Source: Rotaria sp. Silwood1 (taxonomy: Eukaryota > Rotifera > Eurotatoria > Philodinida > Philodinidae). Taken from it: a DNA stretch of 64,000 bases. Positions 52,136 to 60,373 of this stretch are shown one piece after another. The stretch lies in contig CAJNOP010000009.1 in NCBI GenBank assembly GCA_905250075.1, forward strand, positions 1,755,581 to 1,819,580, given 5' to 3'. Within the stretch, counting starts at the first letter, position 1. The number at the start of each line of letters is the position of its first letter. The position numbers and the translations under genes are program-made. Below the pieces are notes generated by a model. The model ran no database searches and was not told where the DNA came from. It saw nothing but the letters and a program-made list of their open reading frames with translations.

Positions 52136-52573
52136 TTTCATATGTGGAAACTCAGTGATTTATTGTTGGAGTATCGAAACGCGAAAATTAGTTATGTAAT
52201 ATGATTAGATTGTAGTTTTATGAGAATGTCTTATGTAAACCATGAAAGACACTTTGAAATGCCAGTGGCATCGAATTTTTGATAAAACATAGCAATGTAT
52301 CGAGAGAAATAAAATGAAATTTTTCAAATCTTTTCAATCCCTAGCTTAGATTGCAATAAAAAGCTTTCAGGTGTACTTCTACTGTGTTAAAATCTGGGAC
52401 ATGATGGATTCGTTGAACTCGTTAAGTAGTAGTCTTCTAATTTCGACCGTATCATCCATGCAGATCAGATTGACTATCATATCAAAATAGTTGTAACGAT
52501 CTGTGACGTACAAGTGATAAAGTCAATATATCGCACTATATACTTCAACACTTAATACCAGTTGTGCTTTTTA
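52136..52573. other. 3' flank before the foldback element
   Basis: AT-rich DNA with an AATAAAA-like signal near 52308. No gene seen. Confidence 0.4.
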
Positions 52574-52706
52574 CACAGAGCTGCGCAAATACAAATACAT
52601 TTTGTACTGCGACTTACTCATATACTTTTACCAACAATTGATGTACTCTGATGTACTCTCATGAGAGTACACGATACAAATTCTTCAAATTCTAGACTTT
52701 TAGACC

Positions 52707-52806
52707 NNNNNNNNNNNNNNNNNNNNNNNNNNNNNNNNNNNNNNNNNNNNNNNNNNNNNNNNNNNNNNNNNNNNNNNNNNNNNNNNNNNNNNNNNNNNNN
52801 NNNNNN
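52707..52806. other. Assembly gap of 100 N
   Basis: Exactly 100 undetermined bases inside the foldback repeat. The round number suggests a placeholder of unknown true size, as expected where inverted repeats break assembly. Confidence 0.98.
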
Positions 52807-53002
52807 AGAGTACATGAGTACAAATTCTTCAAATTCTAGACTTTTGGACCTAATACATAAGAGTACATGGGTGTACTCTCATGTATTGGGTCTAGAAGTC
52901 TAGAATTTGAAGAATTTGAAGAATTTGTACTCATGTACTCTCATGTATTGGGTCCAAAAGTCTAGAATTTGAAGAATTTGTATCATGTACTCTCATGGGT
53001 AT

Positions 53003-53055
53003 GGGTGTAGGTGTGAGTGTGGCCAATCGTATATCCACACCTACACCCACACCCC
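53003..53055. repeat. Telomere-like TGTGGG/CCCACA words in inverted orientation
   Basis: GGGTGTAGGTGTGAGTGTGG is followed, after a short spacer, by CCACACCTACACCCACACCC, its imperfect reverse complement. The words are close to the bdelloid telomere unit TGTGGG. It lies just left of the central hairpin of the foldback element. Confidence 0.6.
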
Positions 53056-53056
53056 T

Positions 53057-53388
53057 CTACACTCTAAAAAAAAAGGTATTCCCGGAAACCGGCCGAAAAA
53101 GGTTTCCGAAGGCTCGGAAACCCATTTTTTACCCTCGGAAACTTTTTAAAGGGTTTCCGAACCTCGAAAACCCATTTTTTAGCTCTCGGAAACCCTTAAA
53201 AGGTTTCGTATAGGAACAAACTCGGAAATCGTTATCGGTTTCCGAACTTCGAAAACCCTTTTAGGTTTCCGGGTTTGTTCCTATACGAAACCTTTTAAGG
53301 GTTTCCGAGAGCTAAAAAATGAGTTTCCGAGCCTTCGGAAACCTTTTTCGGCCGGTTTCCGGGAATACCTTTTTTTTTTAGAGTGTAG
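53057..53388. repeat. 332-base hairpin with terminal inverted repeats and GGTTTCCGA units
   Basis: The left end CTACACTCTAAAAAAAAAGG and the right end are near-perfect reverse complements, and pairing continues through GGTATTCCCGGAAACCGGCC and the CGGAAACC-type repeats to the centre (about 53225). Each arm also has internal direct repeats of a CTCGGAAACCCATTTTTTA-like unit, so the arms pair in more than one register. It is much richer in GC than its surroundings and codes for nothing recognisable. Confidence 0.8.
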
Positions 53389-53616
53389 ACTTTCTGACCA
53401 ATACATGAGAGTACATGAGTACAAATTCTTCAAATTCTAGACTTTTGGACCTAATACATGAGAGTACATTTGAGTACATGAGTACAAATTCTTGACGTTT
53501 GGACCCAATACATGAGAGTACATGAGTACAAATTCGTCGAAGTATTCGAATTCTGGACTTTAGGTGGTGTGTAATTCAGAGTACAAAATGTACTTGTATT
53601 TGTGCAGCCCTCGATT

Positions 53617-54134
53617 CATACCAAAGACCGATTAGTCACGTTTTTTTTTGTCATTTCTCAAGATTAATGTAAACTAGGAAGACGTGTAGAATATAAAAGC
53701 ATTTATATGACGATGGTAAATTATAAATAGCATCAATAGACAATTTTCCATCTAGATATTGAGATTCTAGAGATACATATTTATCAAGATCGAAATATAA
53801 TTGTAATGATGATGATCATCTTGCTAAGATCAATAAGTACCAATGAGGACATATTCATAAATGAATCTACTCATTTGACATTAATTAATGAAGAATTATT
53901 AATGATCGAAAGCTGTTAAAAACTATCAGAAACGTAGATCAAATTTGTTCAGTCATATATTCGTCTAACATTTAATCTATTTATTATTGTTACAAAAAAA
54001 AAATTAATAAATTTCTTGTTAACAACACATGATTTACAATAAACAATATCAAATGCATGGGTTAACAAACTTCAACGATCAATGGCTTATCCTAAAAATA
54101 AAATAAAATAAAATCATATTTATTGAGAATATTA
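53617..54134. other. Non-coding spacer between foldback element and hAT MITE
   Basis: About 500 bases of AT-rich DNA with no reading frame or repeat ends that I can support. Confidence 0.4.
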
Positions 54135-54142
54135 CATGCGAA

Positions 54143-54306
54143 CAGGGGTGTCCCGACCGGAGGGTGACCCCCCCCCCCCCATTTTAAAAAAATTTTTTTT
54201 TTCCCCAATAAAATTTCAACATTTTTTCGGTTTTTTTTTTTCCCCACCCCCCCAAAAAACCCCCCCCCCCCCCCCCCCCAATCTTGGCAACCTCGGGACA
54301 CCTCTG
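54143..54306. mobile_element. hAT-type MITE with perfect 8-base target duplication
   Basis: A 164-base element begins CAGGGGTGTCCCGA and ends TCGGGACACCTCTG, inverted repeats matching at 13 of 14 positions. The flanks are the direct repeat CATGCGAA at 54135-54142 and 54307-54314. Eight-base duplications and CAGRGGTG-type ends are typical of the hAT superfamily. The interior is long runs of C and T with no coding capacity; run lengths may be assembly-sensitive. Confidence 0.87.
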
Positions 54307-54506
54307 CATGCGAAAAAATTAAATACTTTAAATTAATGTAACAGCTTAATTTACGAGTGGAACCACCAAAAATTTCAACTGATTTATAAGATTTCCAGCT
54401 GTTACTTGTTTTCATATTAAAATAAATTGAGCAAGAAAGTGAATAACTCTTGTAAAAGTGCATCCCAGGCAATGTTAATAAGTTTCAACATAAGATCTTC
54501 AATTAA

Positions 54507-54709
54507 CCCTTTCAATCCCGCCATTTTCTTGCGTTCAGCTACCACAATCATATGTTTTTGAATTCTAGATTCGTTATTCGTATCCATACGAAGTAATTTT
54601 CACTTGAACATATCATATGATATTCGTCGTCTAAGAAGACGAAAGAACGCAAAATGTTTCTTTTTCGTTCAGCATGTCATCTCGTAGATGCCATGCGGGA
54701 TTGAAAGGG
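54507..54709. mobile_element. piggyBac-type MITE flanked by TTAA
   Basis: A 203-base element begins CCCTTTCAATCCCGC and ends with its exact reverse complement GCGGGATTGAAAGGG, between two TTAA copies (54503-54506 and 54710-54713). TTAA targets with CCC ends define the piggyBac superfamily. It carries no transposase. It lies within the last coding exon of the minus-strand gene ending here. Confidence 0.9.
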
Positions 54710-55640
54710 TTAAATATGGAATTTCATCTGCATAGCCAAAACCATCTATAACACAAAAAGAACAGAAAGAAATTATTTTTAAAATTAAAATTTCCATCTT
54801 TTTAGATTTTCTTTATCTAATTACTCTTTTTTTTTAAGTATACCCCTGAATAAAATTTTTCTCACTTCCTCGTTTTTATTTCTTCATTAAAATATTTATT
54901 ATTGAGATTTTCGTCGATCGAAATAATGAAATCAGTTCTTTATTTTCTATAATAAGCGATGCAAAAGTCTTTGGACAAATGTCGAACCCTATTAGACTAT
55001 AACACCAACTTTTGAACAAATCAAATTTCTTTGGTTGGAAAGAGTAAAGTGTGAAATACAAATTCTATTGGAGACATATTTTTCCGGAATCAATTTAAGA
55101 GAGAAAAATTCCTCTTTCTAACAAAAAAAAAATTTATTGGTTCAGATGTTTCTAATTTGGTCTAACAGAGTTTGATATTTGTTCAAAAATTTTTAAATCG
55201 CTTATTATATAAAAAAAAAAACTTTATCTTACCAAGAACTTTATACAAAGCAATAACTAAAAAAACGTTACATTTAGAAAAATTATCATAATAAAAATTA
55301 TATCAACTTACTAAATAAAATAACAACCAATAAAATTTTTCTTTTAATTGATCGTGATGTTGAACTTGATGATGATGACGATATTGAAGTTGATGGTGAT
55401 GATGATGCTGAACTTGATGGTGATGATGATGTAGACCTTGGTGGTGTTGATGCTGTTAACCTTGGTGGTGTTCTATATTGATCATCATCCTCCTCACTTG
55501 TAACATTGTCCGTTGCATTTTCCTCTATATTATTCTAAAAAAAATAAATTATTCAATAAATAATTTAAGTTGTGAAAAATTTTCTCAAGTTCTTATTTTA
55601 CCTCATATAAATCCGAGATATATTGACTAGGTTCAACCAT
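54669..55640 (-). pseudogene. Small single-pass membrane protein gene with MITE in its last exon
   Basis: Four minus-strand exons join in phase: 55640-55602, 55534-55312, 55256-55233 and 54745 downward. They encode MVEPSQYISDLYE, an acidic patch (SEEDDDQYRTPP), a Ser/Pro/Thr-rich linker of about 40 residues, and one transmembrane helix (KRKILLVVILFIIALYKVL) built across a 24-base micro-exon. In the last exon the frame runs into the piggyBac-type MITE and stops inside it (TGA at 54671-54669), giving 120 residues. Omitting the 207 bases of MITE plus one TTAA would leave the frame open for 23 further codons after the insertion site, to a TAA at 54419-54417. The present copy is therefore truncated with a foreign tail. 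A TTTTCAG acceptor touches the ATG. Function unknown; no family recognised. Confidence 0.65.
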
Positions 55641-55773
55641 CTGAAAACGAAGTATATTATAAGCATTAAATTATCCAAAAGAATACATTAAAATAAAACT
55701 TTAATTTAAAGTAATTTATAGTTTTAAAATAATTTTATTTTTTAATAAATAAAATCTATAGAAAAAAATCATA

Positions 55774-58020
55774 TTACGATAACCAAATTTCAATAATTTC
55801 ACCATTATTTTTGACATTAATCATTTGTTGATTAATAATATTAATGGGAAATATTTGACGACGTTTTCTAATAATATATTCACGTGTAAAATAATCATCA
55901 AGTAATGCATCTTGATGATAATTAATTTTGACATAGGATAATTGTTCTAATTTAGTAAGAAATACTTCAATAATAAATGAACAAATATCAAATGAAAATA
56001 CTTGTAGTTCAATATGAACAAGTGAAGGAAAACGTTCCACAAATTTCAATATAAAATTTGAAGGAAAATAAATATCTTCAGTAATTGATTTAATCACTTT
56101 AATTTGTTTGAAAATTGGAATAAGAGATAAATTATCAATTATTTTTGAATAGAGTAATAATGAAGTATTAATAATAAGAATAATCACATTTGGACATGAT
56201 CTAAAATAAAAAATATATTAATATTATTTTTCTAAAATATAAAAAAACATACTTTAAAATAAACTCAACATGTTTCCATCGATTAATATGAAATGCTGAT
56301 AAAAATTCTAATGTAGTTATATTTTTTAAATCAACAAAATTTGATAGATAAGTAAGATTTTCTTGTGCATTGTTATCATTAGTTGTTTGTCGAAAATTAG
56401 CTAAATCAAAAATAAAATACATGAAATGGTATACATTTGTATATAATATAAAGCGAATTATTTTAATCAAATTAAAAGATAATCCTTTATTTTTACCTAT
56501 ATTAAATAAATTGTTCCACCATGATGATTTTATTATTGACATTTGTACAAGAAGATAAGTAACATTTTGAAATAAAGGACAAGACCAAGTAACATTTGAT
56601 TTTTTATTTTGTATATATAATGTTAACTTTGTTATATCAGAATAAAATGAATAATGATCATCAATTGTTTTTTCTGTTGTTCGTGTTTCAAATGTTCTGA
56701 AATGAATACAAGGAATATTTATTTTTGCAGTAAATTTGCCTTTGATATAATTCATTGTTCGTAATATGATAAGTTCATCTAAAAGAAGAAAAATGTATTT
56801 AATAAAAATTCGATATTAATTAAAATTTACTTTCATATTCTTAATTTAATTATTTTGAACAATTTTATTTACCTTGAAGATGAGAACCATATAACCAACT
56901 ATCAATAATCATATTCCAGTTAGAGTATTTTTTAACAAAATAATTAAATGAATTAATAACAAAATCTAAATCTAATTTTGGTTTTCTTTTTGTAACAGTC
57001 ATATGAAATTCAAAGTTTGATAAATATGAAAGATTTTCTAATATTTGTTGCCATACATATCTATCAAGATATTGATTAGTAAATGGCCATGATGATGTTT
57101 GTACAAGAAGATAAAAATAAAAATGTTTAAGATTAGGCATACAATGTAATATAGAAGAAATCGACCAAATATCACAAGATGCACCAATGAGTAAGTTGAA
57201 ATATGTTAGTTGTGATAATATAGGAAGATCATTTTCATTTATAGGTGATAGATGATTTGAAACACTGAAATAAAAGAAAAATTTTTTTTTTCTCCGATAG
57301 AACTATTGCAGTAATAACTTACTTAATATTATTTTCAAATCGTTTATCATGTTGTAATGCAATGCATAAATATCATATTCTATAACAAAGACGAAAAATT
57401 TGTAAAACTGTATGAACAGATACAGTTGAAGATGAACCAGATATTCGTAAATGAAGTGATATAAGATTTGAATTTATGAATGTATAATTTGATATATTTA
57501 AATACTGATTAGGATATTGAAGTTTAAGTGAACGAAGAGATGATGATTTATTTGTTAGTAATATTCGAGTTAATTCATCATTATTATTTTCATTTAAATC
57601 TTTACGATCTGGTTGAATTAATTCAAGTATAACAAGTTTATTAAGATTTCCAATTTGTTTAATGATATTATTAAGTTTAGTCATTGATTGAATTGATACG
57701 AATTTACATGATTTTAAATTAATAAAATTATGTCGATTAAATAATAAATGAATTATAGATGAATGATCACGAATTCTATCTAAAATATTTATTGAAATAA
57801 CTTGATCTTCATGAGAAGTTAAATGAGACAAAAGAAAATCAATTTGTTGACGAGAATTTCCAAATGAAATAACAATATGAAGTGGAATTGATTTTAAAAT
57901 ATTTGATATTCGTTTATTTAATAAAATAAAACCAGTAAATATATGAAGCATATGTAAATAATCAAATATTTCAAAGAATATTTCATTTGATAAATCTTCT
58001 AAATGTGTTTTTCTATTCAT
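55774..58020 (-). pseudogene. LRR-type F-box protein gene with one in-frame stop codon
   Basis: Four minus-strand exons join in phase: 58020-57323, 57264-56873, 56778-56253 and 56200-55774, a 681-codon frame. Residues about 6-45 are an F-box (LEDLSNEIFFEIFDYL, LNKRISNIL), followed by LRR-like leucine-rich strands. F-box proteins of this type are substrate receptors of SCF ubiquitin ligases, and bdelloids carry many copies. Codon 216 is TGA (57375-57373), while coding-like sequence and proper splice phases continue on both sides (CYRI, stop, YLCIALQHDKRFENN). Either this copy is a recent pseudogene, or the stop is a sequencing error or allelic variant; a change from CGA is the simplest explanation. 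ATG 58020 is chosen because the F-box starts at once; the frame is open further upstream. Confidence 0.75.
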
Positions 58021-58258
58021 TTGCAGTAACGATGATAATATTAACAGAATTGAATTTAGTTTTACTGATGAAAATATGAAATGAACGAATAACGAAAAGA
58101 AAAAGTCTTTTATATACGCAACAAATAGTCTATGAACAATTTTGACGAGAAAATATAACAAAGACAATTTGATGTATTAGTCTGTTGACATATATATATG
58201 AGTCATCCAATCAATGTAGAAATCGATATCCACTAATGTACTTAGTTCGAATAGAAGG

Positions 58259-58354
58259 TCGGGGTGTGGGTGTGGTGGGTGTGGGTGTATGGGTGTGGGG
58301 TGTGGGTGTCAATCTTTTTACCCACACCCACACCCACACCCCACACCCACACCA
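58259..58354. repeat. Inverted pair of telomere-like TGTGGG arrays
   Basis: A (GGTGTGGGTGT)-type array (58259-58309) is followed by the spacer CAATCTTTTTA and then CCCACACCCACACC-type repeats (58321-58354), forming a hairpin. The unit matches TGTGGG, reported as the bdelloid telomere repeat. It lies between the F-box gene and the cupin gene. Confidence 0.78.
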
Positions 58355-58723
58355 GGCTAGCCTTCTGCTCGGAGCTCCAGCTAGTCATATGGCACGAAAG
58401 ATATCTGTATATTGAATCTCGAACTAGACAACACTCAACATCACGATGTAGTTCATAGGCAGGAATGTTCTTCTTCCTTCTTCTCGGCATTGCTCTTTGA
58501 TTTAGTACGAACGACATACATATGCACCATATCAGTATTTGAAAGATCAATAGCACTGATTAGAAACGAAAATTATTTCATCGAAACCAAGTCGATGTTT
58601 TATTATTTTGCTTCACACAAAAAGAATCCCATTCGGAAAGGTTTAAACGTATTTATTTGCTTCTAATCAATTTCAAATAAAATGAAGAATAGAATCAAGG
58701 ATAAAAGTAGTAGTAAAATATTT

Positions 58724-59173
58724 TTATTTGTCGTTGACGGTTGGTGTTCGGATAGGTCCACCTTGATAGCCTGGCAAAAATGATGGTTCAGGTCCTCTAT
58801 GACCAATATAAACAGCACGACCATCTGATTCCGCTAAAAATGTAACTAAATGTGGTGGTGTAAAAATGAAAACATCGCCAGGATGGCCTTCATATCGATT
58901 TTGTTGTTCATCCATGACAATAATCTTTCCGCTAACTATTGTTTTAACTTCTAAATATTCATAAAAGAAAGGAAAATTATTCGGCGATGGACGCATTTCA
59001 AAGTGGCCTAGAGTTAGTTGATTGCTTTGATTACTGATGGGAACATCAATTATGCTCGAATTGAGACCAGGACACATATAAGTTTCACCAAGTGGTACCA
59101 TGTCAAGTGATCCAGCCTTAATTAGTTGAATGCCTGGCTTTTTCGAAAGCGGTTCGGGAATCGTTTGAGCCAT
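58724..59173 (-). CDS. EutQ-like cupin protein, probably horizontally acquired
   Basis: An uninterrupted frame of 149 residues without introns. It is a single cupin beta-barrel: MRPSPNNFPFFYEYLEVKTI with the E(x6)G part of cupin motif 1 (Glu75 to Gly82), then GHPGDVFIFTPPHLVTF as motif 2 (Pro98-Gly-Asp, His108). The HxH metal pair of classic cupins is missing, as in bacterial EutQ, which it resembles in the arrangement of these blocks. EutQ belongs to the ethanolamine-utilisation system and has acetate kinase activity in enterobacteria; cupins of this shape in fungi and other bacteria have unknown substrates. The lack of introns, bacterial-type family and neighbouring telomere-like repeats and transposon relics suggest horizontal transfer. 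No start-site ambiguity: MAQTIPEP is the first Met. Confidence 0.83.
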   Translation of the reverse strand: MAQTIPEPLSKKPGIQLIKAGSLDMVPLGETYMCPGLNSSIIDVPISNQSNQLTLGHFEMRPSPNNFPFFYEYLEVKTIVSGKIIVMDEQQNRYEGHPGDVFIFTPPHLVTFLAESDGRAVYIGHRGPEPSFLPGYQGGPIRTPTVNDK

Positions 59174-60181
59174 GTTCGAAACAAAAAAAACTATAAATTA
59201 CACGTTATGTTCTGTACGAGAACTATCCTTTCAAGTGATGAATTGCAAAGAAGAAAATGGAGATAAAAGAAGAAATAAAAAAGCAAAGCTGCATCATGAT
59301 AATATTTGTTATTCTGTGTCTTATGTTAGTACAGAATAATGAAAAATATCTTGGAAGATAAGAGCTCAACTTTTTTTATCATAAGAAAGAAATAACCTAT
59401 TTTTAAACAAATAATGTCAATCTGCTATCAAGATCTCGGAATCGACTTTGTACTGTTTCACTTTAGTGTTAATTTCTTCATCGATCGAAGATAATTTTAC
59501 TTAAAGATATGGGTCCTGGTCTTCTCTTCATTGAGACGCACGATACACTGCCACCAACACCCATAAAATACACGAATATCAATGTAGTATGAAAAACGAC
59601 TATTTTCCCCGGTGCTTACTCCGGTAGCGTCACAGTTGCACCTAGTTCTTTCAAATAGCGAATTCAAAACACTGATACTTTAGTTTTAGTACGTCAACAT
59701 AGTAAGCTACCGTTTTCCATATGAAAATCACAATTCTAAAATGAGTTTTCATGCCATGTGCATCATTTTGATCAATCTTATATTGACTTCTCTCTTAAGC
59801 GATGTGTATCCTGATCACATCTCAACTAGTCTGAGGGAAATATTCTATGATCTAGGTGAAATATCAATCTTATTATTTAATAAATATCTCTGTCCAATAC
59901 GTTTCGTCAAACTGAGACGCTGATTTACGTAAGAGATTCTTGTTTTTATGCTTAACAAGTTGATTCTTTTTTAATCTAAATGATCAATAACATTATCATA
60001 CATTTTCACATAAATTATAAATACATTTCATGGATGTGCATCCAGATCTTCGATATTGATATGAATACTCATATTATGGTAATTTTATTTGTAATTCAAA
60101 TGTTGACGCTGAAAATATGGGTGAATCGTTGGAATGAAACTACAGTAAAAACATCATGCTTATGTATGATCTTTTCTCGTT
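59174..60181. other. Interval between cupin gene and hAT MITE
   Basis: About 1 kb containing the cupin 5' flank. No reading frame with recognisable composition; no repeat ends before the MITE. Confidence 0.4.
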
Positions 60182-60189
60182 CAATATAA

Positions 60190-60365
60190 TAGTGGCGGAG
60201 CCAGAGAGTGGCTGGGGGGGGGGGGGGGGCTCAGCCCCCCTCAGAACCTTTGAGCCCCCCCTTGGAAAATTTTTAAAGCATGTATTTTATTCGCCAAGGG
60301 GGGGCTCAAAGATCCCTCAGAGGGGGCTGAGCCTCCCTCAGCTCAAAATCCTGGCTCCGCCACTA
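60190..60365. mobile_element. hAT-like MITE with near-perfect 8-base target duplication
   Basis: A 176-base element begins TAGTGGCGGAGCCAG and ends with the exact reverse complement CTGGCTCCGCCACTA. The flanks CAATATAA (60182-60189) and CAATATCA (60366-60373) match at 7 of 8 bases, fitting a hAT-type duplication. The interior is itself a hairpin of G-rich and C-rich runs (GGGGGCTCAGCCCCC), with no coding capacity. Confidence 0.8.
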
Positions 60366-60373
60366 CAATATCA

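Larger units (their letters stand above)
52574..53616. mobile_element. About 1 kb palindromic foldback element with a gap
   Basis: The ends are inverted copies: GCGCAAATACAAATACATTTT near 52582 and its imperfect reverse complement ending near 53613. Inside, a unit of about 50 bases (AGTACATGAGTACAAATTC, then TTCAAATTCTAGACTTTTGG) occurs several times in both orientations on each side. The centre is a 332-base hairpin (see separate entry) next to TGTGGG-like repeats. No transposase is coded, so it would be non-autonomous. I found no clear target-site duplication, so the exact ends are uncertain. Confidence 0.7.

Noticed and set aside
54092..54472. Minus-strand glycine-rich frame across the hAT MITE
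   Set aside because: Produced by the G/C and T homopolymer runs of the MITE; not protein-like.
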